From contig NMRA01000384.1 of NCBI GenBank assembly GCA_002633005.1, positions 112,064 to 176,063 on the forward strand: a stretch of 64,000 nucleotides of DNA, written 5' to 3'. The DNA is from Phoronis australis (lineage: Eukaryota > Phoronida > Phoronidae). Under the pieces are notes generated by a model. It did not search any database. It saw nothing but the letters and a program-made list of their open reading frames with translations, and had not been told where the DNA came from. Every line of letters starts with the position of its first letter. Position 1 is the stretch's first letter. The translations under genes and the position numbers were made by a program. This document shows positions 1 to 10,238 of this stretch, in pieces.

Positions 1-1160
1 ACTGTAAGCTTTTTAACATTTTAGGAATTAATGGAATCGGTCTTGAATTTGGAAAATGAAAAATACCCAAAATTGGCAGTAATTGTACACAAAATGAGAG
101 ATGTCACTGAATCTATATCAAACTTGTTGCCGTATACAATGTCAGATACTTAGATTAATTAAAAACAAGAACAACATTAACACTAATACACAAAAATTGT
201 ATAGTGCTGTTGAACTATATTACAGCGGTAGCTTTTATAACCCTTACCCTATTAAAACACTGTGTGGTAAGGTGACCATTTACAGAATTTTTTCGTTATA
301 CGTTTTGCACACAGTGTTTTGTTACTATGGTAATTCTCCACTTGTTTCGCGCAGAATAAATTAAACATATTTTCCCGATGCTGTGTGCCAAATCAACTGA
401 ATGTACAGACTTTGTAGTTGGCCAGTGTGACCCAAATAACAGTAATTATGTTACTTCACTCTTACAGTATTTGTTTATATATATCACGATATATAGTTGA
501 GGTCTAATTTACAAAAGAATCAAAACAGAATTGACCTATCACCAGGATTTTGAGTGACAAGATAACTGACCAATCAGAATGCAGCATTCTTGACAAACAT
601 AAACCTTTGTTTCCAAGCTGCCATTTTACCCGACAAACAACACGTTGTTGGGTAAAACTTGTTGTTTGCTTGTCGACATTTTGCAAAGTGCGGAGCTTGC
701 GATAGGTTTAGTTATGAGAAAATAACCAAAGATGGTGATTCTTAATTATATATTTAACAAAGTTGGGTATTGGTTGTAGAAATTGTTGAAGTATTACTAC
801 TGTAAATGGTGTCCGAAAGACTGACTTGCTAACTGCAGTGTTTACGTTCTACTTCATTTTAGTCTTGGGGTCCGCGTGGCTAGTCTACAGTACAAACGTG
901 TCTGGTCAGTTCTAGAAGCCTTTTGAGGTAATTAAATGGACTGTAACAGTTACTGCAGGTAGTCTCATCACGACTAGCAAAGTTTGTTGTCAAAGTTTTG
1001 CATGCTCTTAACAAACTAACAAAAATACGACACATTTTTGACACATTCATATTACAAGAGAGCACCTAGATTAGCAGTGTCTACTGATAATCTGGGCACT
1101 GCTGTTAACATAGTGTTCCTCACGCCTGCTTTGAGACTATTGAAATAGTGCCAGGTTATC
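1..1160. other. Non-coding stretch, no gene recognised
   Basis: A+T-rich sequence with no convincing exon. The short open frames lack codon structure or a recognisable domain. An imperfect hairpin sits at about 624-659, where TTTTACCC pairs with GGGTAAAA around a short AACAAC/GTTGTT stem. It lies downstream of the minus-strand gene at 1472-2701, so part of it may be that gene's 3' untranslated region. I saw no clear minus-strand AATAAA close to the stop codon. Confidence 0.6.
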
Positions 1161-1269
1161 CCTTAAACCTGCGATAATAAGTTTACAGCCAACAAATATA
1201 AGGGTCCCTCACAACCCTGACTAAAGTTTAACATAGCTTGAAAATTTTGGCAACCGAATATTGCGAAAT

Positions 1270-1425
1270 TTTTTAATATGGTCTGCACACAACCTGTTGG
1301 CCTCATCACGTGACCTAATGAGCATAATTCTGAAAAGATTTCTGTCCCCGACCCCCCCCGACTGACACTCAAACCTGGGACCTGCTAATTGATGCAGACA
1401 AATCTAGTCCACTGAGCCACACCTA
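1270..1425 (-). repeat. tRNA-derived SINE, family B (minus orientation)
   Basis: Read on the minus strand the unit opens with a tRNA-like A box (GTGGCTCAGTGGACTAGA), followed by a degenerate B box around CAGGTTTGAGTG. A C-rich run (G-rich on the minus strand) and a segment around TCACGTGACCTAATGA come next. The latter is repeated at about 27045-27090, again beside a poly-C run. Paired pol III boxes plus a second copy support a SINE rather than a tRNA gene; no cloverleaf with a sensible anticodon arm is intact. Confidence 0.55.
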
Positions 1426-1471
1426 TTTACATATTCATATATTGGAGGAGGTAGTGGAAAAATTGCACTCA

Positions 1472-2701
1472 TCAATAATTGACATAGATTTGCTCTGAAT
1501 CATCACTTTCATGTTCTCCAAGATGGACGTTGACATCGTGGTGGTCCTCGCTGGTAGACATTGGACAGTACATCTGGTTTGTAGAGTCGTCATCCTCTTC
1601 TTCATCCTTTGAGTTGCGTGCTGACGTGCTGTTCATGTAGTCATCCTCATCTTCATCCTTTGAGTTGCGTGCTGACGTGCTGTTCCTGTAATCCAGGGTA
1701 CCATCTACTTGCAGTGCCTTCTCTTGGCCTGGCAATTCGTAAATGTTTTCTTCATCATCATCATCATCGTCATCACCATTATTGTCACCCTCTTTATCCT
1801 TGTCAGCAGTTGTGTTAGTATAGTTATAAGTCCCTCCATGAGTGCTGCAATGCTTATCTGTCTCTTCAGTAGTGTTACCATAGTTATGCGTGTCTTCAAA
1901 AGTGTTGCCATAGTTACGCGTCTCTTCAATACTGTTGCCAGAGTTACGCATTTCTTTAGTGTTGCCATAGGTATAAGTCTGTTCTCGGGTAATGTTATTA
2001 ACTGTTTGGCTTTTGGTCCCATCACTGCTTCGCGGAGGATTTTGAGTTTTTCGATTTGTCTTCCCATATCGTGTAACCCACTGGACATCACCTTTTATCT
2101 TTTCTTTCTTGGCATTCTGTGTGTCTGCCTTCGTCACAGTTACAATTTCATCATTGGTTATGCAAGTGTCACCCATCTGTGACAAAGTCTCATCTTGAAT
2201 GCTTTGCCTACTTAACATTACCGCTGTGCTCTCAGAATTCCTCGAAGGTCGCAGAAGGCGGGTGGAAAGCGACCTGCAGCATTTCTCAGTACACGAACCC
2301 AAATACCCGCACGAGCACGTGTCCCCTGACGCCCGCACCAGAAACACTATAACAACGATTGTAAACATTATCGCCAGGAGACCGAAGCAAATCCCCAGTG
2401 CAATAGTGGAATACATCCAACCGTTGTTTTCCTGGCATGCTTTCATTGTTGTTGTCATTGTTTCTGTTGCTGCTGTTGTTTCTTGTCTGGTTGTTACTCT
2501 TCCAAGATCGCTAGTGACATGAGTTGATGTGCTTCCTTGGGTCGTTGTTGAAGTACTTGGTGCAACTGAACTGGCGACTTTCGTCTCATTAGATATGACA
2601 TTAGTGGTCTGGGCTGAAATTGTATTGCCGAATGTTACTTGAGATATCCATATAATACAAAGTAGTGTCGCCAGTTGAAGACGTGTATCCATGTTGAGCA
2701 T
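1472..2701 (-). CDS. LAT-like single-pass transmembrane adaptor with seven YxN motifs (uncharacterised)
   Basis: A 409-residue uninterrupted frame. Residues 1-25 look like a signal peptide. Residues 26-93 are Ser/Thr-rich with one N-glycosylation site (NET, 38-40), as in a short mucin-like stalk. Residues about 97-122 are a strong transmembrane helix. Cysteines at 129, 131, 136, 141 and 142 follow directly and could be palmitoylated. The tail is acidic and lacks catalytic domains. It carries YxN at Tyr 245, 264, 274, 294, 338, 355 and 406, YxxM at 378 and YELP at 321. In known proteins pYxN binds Grb2-type SH2 domains and pYxxM binds PI3K p85, so a phosphotyrosine scaffold is inferred. Two Met codons lie close together (M1, M4). 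Minus-strand sequence just upstream holds a splice acceptor, implying a 5' untranslated exon. The family was not recognised by sequence; homology to LAT is not claimed, only the same layout. Confidence 0.8.
   Translation of the reverse strand: MLNMDTRLQLATLLCIIWISQVTFGNTISAQTTNVISNETKVASSVAPSTSTTTQGSTSTHVTSDLGRVTTRQETTAATETMTTTMKACQENNGWMYSTIALGICFGLLAIMFTIVVIVFLVRASGDTCSCGYLGSCTEKCCRSLSTRLLRPSRNSESTAVMLSRQSIQDETLSQMGDTCITNDEIVTVTKADTQNAKKEKIKGDVQWVTRYGKTNRKTQNPPRSSDGTKSQTVNNITREQTYTYGNTKEMRNSGNSIEETRNYGNTFEDTHNYGNTTEETDKHCSTHGGTYNYTNTTADKDKEGDNNGDDDDDDDEENIYELPGQEKALQVDGTLDYRNSTSARNSKDEDEDDYMNSTSARNSKDEEEDDDSTNQMYCPMSTSEDHHDVNVHLGEHESDDSEQIYVNY
1564..1695 (-). repeat. Tandem 51-bp coding repeat in the adaptor tail
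   Basis: Two neighbouring copies encode DY(R/M)NSTSARNSKDE followed by an acidic run (protein residues about 337-373). Each copy contributes one YxN motif. The copies are nearly identical at DNA level, pointing to recent duplication. Confidence 0.85.
1795..1980 (-). repeat. Tandem 30-bp coding repeat encoding YGNT-type units
   Basis: About six units of ten residues (first unit nine) span protein residues 245-303: YGNTKEMRN, then SGNSIEETRN, YGNTFEDTHN, YGNTTEETDK, HCSTHGGTYN and YTNTTADKDK. In units two and five the tyrosine is replaced by Ser and His. An acidic run of Asp codons (GAT/GAC) follows. Confidence 0.85.
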
Positions 2702-2742
2702 TGTAGGATCTTGAGTTCTGATTGGTTACCTATTTTAATAAA

Positions 2743-2760
2743 CCTGAAATAAAATAACGG
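2743..2760 (-). other. Predicted splice acceptor in the 5' UTR of the adaptor gene
   Basis: On the minus strand TTATTTTATTTCAG precedes GTTTATT, ending 42 bases before the start codon. A pyrimidine tract plus CAG at this distance suggests the ATG lies in the second exon, with a non-coding first exon at higher coordinates not identified here. Confidence 0.5.
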
Positions 2761-3123
2761 TTATAAAATGGAAAAGAATGATAACCGAGCATTGTTAACT
2801 GCTTTTCAACATGTGAAACAAATCATTAATTGCCAAGCACTATTGGTCTTGTTATCAGCATTTCACTGGCGATTTATCATCACTAATTTTTTATACCCAA
2901 TTAGTTTGATTAATTGTCAGCTAGTCAAACATTAGATGAATATCTGGCCACTTTAATGCTGATAATTAAAATCTGGGTCTATATTTTTTTACAATTGTGC
3001 TATGCATAGGTCTAGTAAACAAAGAAGAATTTTTTTTATTTTTCTTGAGACATATGACAAGGCAAAATTCCACTTTTCTGCCAAAGTGGATTCTGAATAA
3101 GCTTTTCCGTTTTGCATGATTGT

Positions 3124-4724
3124 CTTAAGATAGCTGGGCACCTCAGGCAAAATTGTGAAATTTAAATCAGTCTCTGAAAAGCCAACTCCAATTTAATACA
3201 AGTGTTGCTGTGAAATGTGTTATCATACGCTATCATCAAATGCCAAAAAACTTGAGGTGAAATCAATATTTTTCAAATTTAACAATCCCTGATTTGAAAA
3301 AAAAAATCATTTTACATTCTTTATAATTTTGTAAATGACGTTAAATAGAGACTATATCTTTTGGCAAACTGTTTCAAACTCCCTTTAAAATTAAAAGTGC
3401 TTTTTATCTCGGTTGGCATTTCTCTTGTTTTTTATGACCCTTGTGCTGTGAAGGACTCCTTATTTATTTTACTCGTCAAGTCCAAAGTGTTAGATTTCTC
3501 AATGTACTTCACACTATGATAAACTATCGTAAAAGTGTTACACTGACCTACCGGTATAAGCAAAGATTTTAAATTGTACATAAACTAAATAGGATATTTC
3601 ATTTCTTTTCTTACTATTCGTTAATGTTTTAACATGTTTTTTGAACAGTGAGTGATTTCTTACCCTATGGTCAGTTGAAGTTGGGCGTTTAAAATCATAC
3701 TTCTGTCTGATAACATTTGATGAGCGTATAATCTGGTATGCCATTCCGTTATACTAAAGATTATCTCCCCAATTTAGGTCATAATGTAGCGGATACTAGG
3801 TGAAATTTCATGTTTTTGTTTTTTTTCTAAAATGACACTGAAGTACCAAAGTATTGCTCTGCCATATTCAAGTGATGTACTAAAGCTGTCAACAGACACT
3901 ANTAGACCGATTAAGACGGCGAAAAAGACTAATTAAATCGGGTGGCATTCTCCTTTAAGATAGCTGGGCACCTCGGGCAAAATTGTGAAATTTAAATCAG
4001 TCTGAAAAGCCAACTCCAATTTAATACAAGTGTTGCTGTGAAATGTGTTATCATACGCTATCATCAAATGCCAAAAAACTTGAGGTGAAATCAATATTTT
4101 TCAAATTTAACAATCCCTGATTTGAAAAAAAAATCATTTTACATTCTTTATGATTTTGTAAATGAGGTTAAATAGAGACTATATCTTTTGGCAAACTGTG
4201 TCAAACTCCCTTTAAAATTGAAAATGCTTTTTATCTCGGTTGGCATTTCTCTTGTTTTTTATGACCGATGTGCTGTGAAGGACTCCTTATTTATTGTTTT
4301 ACTCGTCAAGTCCAAAGTGTTGGATTTCTCAATGTACTTCACACTATGATAAACTATCGTAAAAGTGTTACACTGACCTATAAGCAAAGATTTTAAATTG
4401 TACATAAACTAAATAGGATATTTCATTTCTTTTCTTACTGTTCGTTAATGTTTTGACATGTTTTTTGAACAGTGAGTGATTTCTTACCCTATGGCCAGTT
4501 GAAGTTGGGCGTTTAAAATCATACTTCTGTCTGATAACATTTGATGAGCGTATAATCTGGTATGCCATTCCGTTATACTAAAGATTATCTCCCCAATTTA
4601 GGTCATAATGTAGTGGATACTAGGTGAAATTTCATGTTTTTGTTTTTTCTCAAATGACACTGAAGTACCAAAGTATTGCTCTGCCATATTCAAGTGATGT
4701 ACTATTAGCTGTCAACAGACACTA
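3124..4724 (+). repeat. Tandem direct duplication, two copies of about 770-780 bp
   Basis: Copy 1 (3124-3901) and copy 2 (3955-4724) both begin TTAAGATAGCTGGGCACCTC (first base differing) and end at CAACAGACACTA. They differ by scattered substitutions and small indels. Copy 1 stops exactly at an N (3902), followed by about 50 bases of unmatched sequence. The small minus-strand frames in both copies (3538-3744, 4368-4568) are near-identical because of the duplication and are probably not genes. Confidence 0.9.
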
Positions 4725-6168
4725 TTTTCGAAAATCACGGGCATTCACAACAATGGGAGAGGCTCTTGAAAATGCCAAAAGGGAAATTTTGGCAATTACT
4801 TTTGTCCAAAGTTTGTGTGATTTTACATTAACAGATGTCTCAACTAGATAAATGCTAAGAAATATTCAAGCCAGGCATTGCGCTTTTTGGAATTCACAAC
4901 TTTAGGGTTGGCCATGCCCCAACGAACTCATTTCTTGAGTCGCAGATGGTTTTGATGTTTTTGTGCTTGTGGAGATAGAGTTCTATCAGGGGGTAAGAAA
5001 TATTATGAGACAGATTTTATGAAAATATAAAGTCTAATGCGTTTTTTGGTTTTCATCCTGCAGCTTTTATCATTACTTTACAGATTGTGCAGAACCTTAT
5101 TGACTTGTCAGTGTATCGAGCTAATCTTTTCAAAACTTTAGATTTCAAATCTATATTTTCTGAAAGTAGAAAGCCTGTTGAATTTGATTTTTGACGACAT
5201 CCCGATTTGATGTTAATATGATCACATGACCATGTTTTTTAAGTAAAATTTAGCAAAAAATAAAGTTACATCCGTAGCCAAACAACCGTATCAATAAGAT
5301 TTATGATATTATTGTTACAGTACTAGATAAAATCTCATTGCAGTTTTCTAAGTTTTCATTTTGAATTTTTCCATAAAAATTATAAAAGTTCTATTTTTTA
5401 TAGTTCCTCATCCAAAAGTCGAGAATTTTGGAAACAATCCCTTACAGCATTTTCTGATATATGGCCATTAATGGCCACTTTTCGAGATGCCTGCGTAACC
5501 TGAATGCTGACTGTTGGGAAGTAGAATCCTCAAATGACGTCTGTGCCACAGACGGAATGAAAGAAATTGTGATATGTTTACTCCTCATGTCTTGCATATC
5601 GGAATTTGAAATTATGTCGAGTGAAAGTCGCTTCTGTGTAGCCACACGAGAGTTTTATGTCGGATAAATGCAAATTGTTCCCCACCCTATTGACCCAGAG
5701 ATAGTCTTTGACATGAGTTAATTTTTAGAGCTTATGGGGTCGTATCTCATCTCTCATGTTTGTCTCATTGTAGTACAAATAAGGCTTCTCTTACTATTTT
5801 TTACTTCTCTATTGTCCAAATCAACTCACCCAATCACTTGGTCACCCACGAGTCAGCTTCCTTAGGGATATCGCTGAGCACCATTACTAGTAGACTACTT
5901 TCCTGGTGTGTTTCCTGATCTTTGACCATTTGACTGGTATATCCCTGTTGTCATGTTGGGGCAATGTCTCATGTAATGTGTGTCAAATGGTGTAATTTAT
6001 CTCAAGAACAGGTAGGGGAAGTCTGATAAGCCTGTCAGCCTTTTTTAATGTTTTTCTTTATAGTGCACGCAATCTACTCTTGTATGACCCTTGAACAAAG
6101 TCCAATTTTGGCCAACTTTGGAACATTGCATCTCAGGCAGTTTCAGATGCCCAATTCTTTGTATTTTA

Positions 6169-6421
6169 GAGGGCTTAGAATTTTCCTCTTTTGAGAGGAT
6201 TTCCTCTTTTTCATTTCAATTTTCCCTTATCTGATTTCCAGTTTTTTCTTTTCTTGTGTCTTTTTTATCGGTATTTTGACTTTATTCATGCAAAAATGTT
6301 TATTTCACTTAAATTTTACAAAAAAAAATACATCTATCACACAAGCCTATTAATGTTTGTGGAACGATACATCACCTGGAAAATTTTCCTCGTTTTGTCA
6401 TTCAGATCATTCCAAGCCCTG
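6169..6421 (+). mobile_element. MITE of the CAGGGCTTGGAAT family (short subfamily)
   Basis: Ends AGGGCTTAGAAT and ATTCCAAGCCCTG form terminal inverted repeats. Flanking six-mers ATTTTA and ATTTAA are a near-perfect target duplication. The interior matches, in reverse orientation, the element at 47140-47343, including the segment around ACATCACCTGGAAA. No coding capacity. Confidence 0.75.
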
Positions 6422-7879
6422 ATTTAATAAACAATTTGACCAGATAAGAAAATGTAGTGTTGTATGGAAAGCCAAAGTGGAAAAAATTTCCAGGGTGAGG
6501 ACAGATATTTTCTATGCAAGGTTTAAAAACAGTCCAAAATATTTCCACTCTGCATTAACAAAAAAACAACTCAAGACGTTGTGGTATCTGTGCTGGTTTG
6601 CCACAGGACTGAAATAACTTAAAACACCGCTTTCAAATAAAGCTCGGGTATGGATAAACTTCGGAAAAAATAAATGTCTCGGCTCCAATAGAAGATTTAC
6701 TGCATGTATACTGAAACACTAGCATGAGTCAGTTAAAAGAGGATTGAGCAAGATGATACCTGACTTATATGAAGGTCCATGTGCACGACTAGAATGATGA
6801 TACTGAGAATTTTGTCCAAGTTTAGTGTTAAAACAACACACGCATGATGGACTTATGGAAGTTTTAAAGTATGGTTAACTTAATGTTTCATTGGTGTCAG
6901 TTTCTTTCCAGTTTTTTTAACTAATTATCATGATGGAGACCCAATATTTCTCATGTTAAGATAACTGTTCCCTCCAACATGCTCTCGTACATACACAAAT
7001 ACATACAATCACCATTTCTGGAAGATGATGTTATGAGGTAGCCAAATTTGGGCCCTGAATTTTTATGTTCTTACATGACCCTAAGCAGAAAAAAGGTCAA
7101 CAATCATTTAACATGAACATTCATTAAATGACCTTTTCTACCCTGTACTACAGAGTACTTTGACCGAGGACAAGGATATTCCCGACCAGGTTTGAACTTG
7201 TGTAGTGTAAGACAATTTGTAGCAGCATCATTGGTTCTGGTCTCTGTTTTGTTGAGAATCGAGCACAGTTGGGTTTTGCGTTTTTTGTTTTTAAAAATCC
7301 ACTTGAGGCTAGCAAAAATGATGCGGAATTTTTTTCCTCGTCTCTGGGCAAATCATGACGTTGCGAAGTTTGCTTACCCTTGTTTACATTTCTTACGAAA
7401 TCTTGACTGAAACGATGTAGTCATGGAGCGCAGGTCTCAACCAACTTTGTTTGGCCTCATAAACAACTTTATTGTGTTCAAACGGGTTTCAATGTCTTCC
7501 CTTGTCAGGCCTGCACCCCTTCCGCTAGTGATTGACACCAACAATGGGATGATTGCATGACATTGTTCTCTCTTATCTTCCTGAGCTGCATCCTCATTCC
7601 TTCACAAAATCAGTCTTCCGATTCAAATCTCCGCAGTTGGATAAGGTGGATTATCTATAGTTGATTCAGTACAACATGACACGTGATTTAAATGTAGCAT
7701 TTTATTTTGACAATCCTTTCAAATTTATCGAATATTACTTTTTATTAAAGCTGTACTTTTCTCATTGGAATATGCTTATTGGAGTTACTAGGTGATTTGT
7801 TTACCTAGTAACTACCTGGCCTTTTTGAGATTCAGCCCAGCTTGTCTCTGACCTTTGGCTTTCCTACAGGAAATACATG

Positions 7880-8200
7880 CTTTACATTGAAGAGGGTGTC
7901 TAGATAAGGTTATGTTGGATCCTGGAAAAATGTCCAAATTTGGCTAACTTTGGAATTTTCTATATCAAAGTGGTTTGTTGGATTTATGTGCAACTTTCGT
8001 ATAGTCACACTATGCTTTGTGCACAGTTCTCTAAAACCATTTTAGGAAATGTTTCATTTTCGCACGAGAGGCTATCAAAAATAGGACTTATAATTTCGTG
8101 AAAAAGGACGAAAGTTGCGTCAAACAAATCAATAACTTAGAAAACTGTAACAGCGTTCTTGAGTTTTCATCTTGAACATTTATTTCAAATGAAATTTGGC
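7880..8200 (+). repeat. Dispersed repeat, copy 1
   Basis: Matches 29165-29410: shared landmarks are AAGGTTATG then GGATCCT, GCTATCAAAAATAGGACTT, and a G(T/A)TGC(A/G)TCAAACAAA tract. The copies are diverged with indels. No terminal repeats were recognised and no function can be assigned. Confidence 0.6.
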
Positions 8201-9195
8201 CGTGTTACTGTTATCACTGTACTTCTCATTTTTTGCAGATTGGTGAAAGGTCAAAAGTCGAACTTGAGCAGGCTTTCTAGTTTTAGAAAATATACACTAA
8301 TTACTGTGCTAAAATCTAAATTTTTTGATATCTGGCTAAGTAGACGGACTTATTGATAAGGTGCTGTCGTAACCTTAAATAAAAGTTAATAGTACATTGT
8401 CCTCTCACAATGGTATGCACATATGGTGGAGGACCATGGTTGAAAAGCTCTCCGCTGTGTTCAAAGTCTTGGGCCAAGTTTGAAAAGGCTTTTTTTAAAA
8501 CTGTTTCATGAGACACCTGATTGTAATAGAGTAACAATAAGTTGTACTCACTTTTTATTCTCTTGTTATAAAATAAATTAAGGTGACACGCTTAACAAGT
8601 GAAAATAATAACTTGGATGCGTTTGTTTATTAGCAAAAAGTAAGATTAGGTTGCGAAAACACGACATGCAATTTACACCATGATGTTTGAGTTTTTGGTC
8701 ATGTGCCAAGAATTGCATGATGACACTTGGCTTGTGTACCTCAAAATCCTACTGCTGCCTGGTGGTTCGGTAATTGCCCCAATTGTGTTGCACACCCAGC
8801 AGAATTAATGAGACGCATTAAGGTATGGCAAGATTATACAAAAGTTTTAGGCTGCAAAAATCACATCTCTTGTCTGATTTTCAAAATTCAAAAACCTAAT
8901 CATGTGCACTTTAATCATAAACTATTCAAAGATGATGTATTTAAAAACTTTTAAAAACTTTTAAAATGAAAATTTATAAATACTGTTGTCGCTCTCACTG
9001 TGATTATGATGAGTTTGTCTGGCGACCGAAAACCTTAGCAGCCATACCAATGTAATTGACTACAACAGCATGGTGTCTTTAATCAAAGCTGGTAAATCCG
9101 ATGTACGCAAACATGTTGACTTGTCCAATCTCGACTGGTTATTGTGTCAATGTAGGATTCTTTTCATGCAGTCTCCGTCTGCTTTTGCTTTCCAG

Positions 9196-9408
9196 TTGTT
9201 CATTGGTTTAGAGAATGAACTTCGACCTAACGTCACATATGAAGTAGAGATCTTTGGCCTAAAACATCGTCTACAGACGCAGGCTTGGATCAATGGACGG
9301 CAGGCACGTGTAGACTATCTGACGAGCCTAAACGGTGGCCTCGTGACGTCTGTGTTGGATGGACAACTATTGATTGGTGGATATCGTGACATCCGTGACT
9401 TGGCCAGA
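9196..9408 (+). CDS. Exon: laminin-G domain 1, middle part
   Basis: Encodes LFIGLENELRPNVTYEVEI through GQLLIGGYRDIRDLAR. The pattern of a WINGR-type strand followed by a hydrophobic strand and L-(L/F)-IGG is typical of the second half of LamG domains. The acceptor chosen follows a strong pyrimidine tract (CTTTTGCTTTCCAG). A weaker in-frame acceptor at 9171 would add eight residues. Donor GTAAGC, phase 0. The first half of this domain must be on an earlier exon not found here. Confidence 0.75.
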
Positions 9409-10079
9409 GTAAGCAAACGATGCTGTCGGTTGTTTTAACATACTAGTGTATTATGATCTTGCAAGTCCAAAACAATGTTAATTTGTTCTAACAGTTATTT
9501 GTTATGCCTCTCTCAACTCACTTCATGGTTGCACATAGCATAAAGTTGGTGTGTTGTCAGTCTGTTACATCTCGAAAAGTGCTAGTTTGACACGACTGAG
9601 TATGACCTTGAGTTTGACCCTGGCTATGCAATGACGACAATTACCTGGTGGATGTTTTCCTTTTCCACAAAAAGTCATCGTCATTCAATTGTTGGTGAAA
9701 TGACTTTGTGGTGAAAGGTAACACTTATATAATGTATATGACGGTAGATTTTTAGACGTAAGCAACGACTGTCGTACCTCATGAACCCGACATGTTGGCC
9801 ATTTTAGTTTTCAACAAAGTAATGGGCTTGATGAATCTCAGTGTAGAGGAATACTGCGTTACTGCACCAGCGCTAATTGATATTCAGTTTTGTGGTTGTC
9901 CTGTACACTTGAGTGCAGCACATAAAGGTCACAAGTGGAGATTGACAACTCTGAACCAGAAAACTGTTATCTGAAGGGTATCGTAAAACCTCAAAAGGAA
10001 AGTGAACGTTAACTTTAATTGTTCGGCTTGTGTGAAATACTTTTCAAAACATCCTGTGTTATAATTATTATTGTTGTTG

Positions 10080-10114
<35 letters not shown>

Positions 10115-10122
10115 TTCCTCAG
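9409..10122. other. Intron with a TTG/TTA microsatellite at its 3' end
   Basis: No gene seen. The (TTG)n(TTA)n run at 10064-10114 ends only a few bases before the acceptor TTTTCCTCAG, so the microsatellite forms the polypyrimidine/branch region of the splice site. Confidence 0.7.
10064..10114 (+). repeat. (TTG)n(TTA)n trinucleotide microsatellite
   Basis: About five TTG units flanked by TTA units, then roughly eleven TTA/ATT units. It directly abuts the acceptor of the next exon (exon begins 10123). Confidence 0.95.
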
Positions 10123-10238
10123 ATGAACACAGAAAGACTTAGTGCCTATCTTGTAGTCTGTCTGGAGTCCATATCATTAGGCACTCAACAGAGGTCACTC
10201 AACTTTAGTCGGGCAGCTGAAATTGTGGGCGTAAAAAG
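10123..10238 (+). CDS. Exon: laminin-G domain 1, C-terminal part
   Basis: Encodes MNTERLSAYLVVCLESISLG through AAEIVGVKR. The conserved Cys (VVCLES) corresponds to the first cysteine of the LamG C-terminal disulphide. The partner is the Cys of RCPSNFC on the next exon. Acceptor CAG, phase 0 in, phase 2 out (AG|gtaacg). The initial ATG is internal here, not a start. Confidence 0.8.

Larger units (their letters stand above)
2761..9195. other. Long non-coding stretch between the adaptor gene and the first EGF/LamG exon
   Basis: No EGF, LamG or other domain exon could be recognised on either strand. It contains the tandem duplication at 3124-4724, the MITE at 6169-6421 and dispersed repeats at about 5080-5480 and 7880-8200. 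Upstream exons of the EGF/LamG gene, which must exist because the first visible exon starts inside a LamG domain, may be hidden here or lie left of the window. Confidence 0.5.

Noticed and set aside
1609-2522. Plus-strand and other-frame open frames over the adaptor gene
   Set aside because: Shadows of the minus-strand coding sequence; its codon periodicity, signal peptide and transmembrane helix are coherent only in the 409-codon frame.
3538-4568. Two near-identical 66-68-residue minus-strand frames as a paralogous gene pair
   Set aside because: They match only because the DNA is duplicated; no domain, start context or codon signature.
8727-8854. Open frame containing AAWWFGNCPNC, reminiscent of a fibrinogen-type WW-x-x-C segment, followed by a GTATGG possible donor
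   Set aside because: Only a short resemblance, no supporting neighbouring exon and no consistent phase with the LamG exon at 9196.
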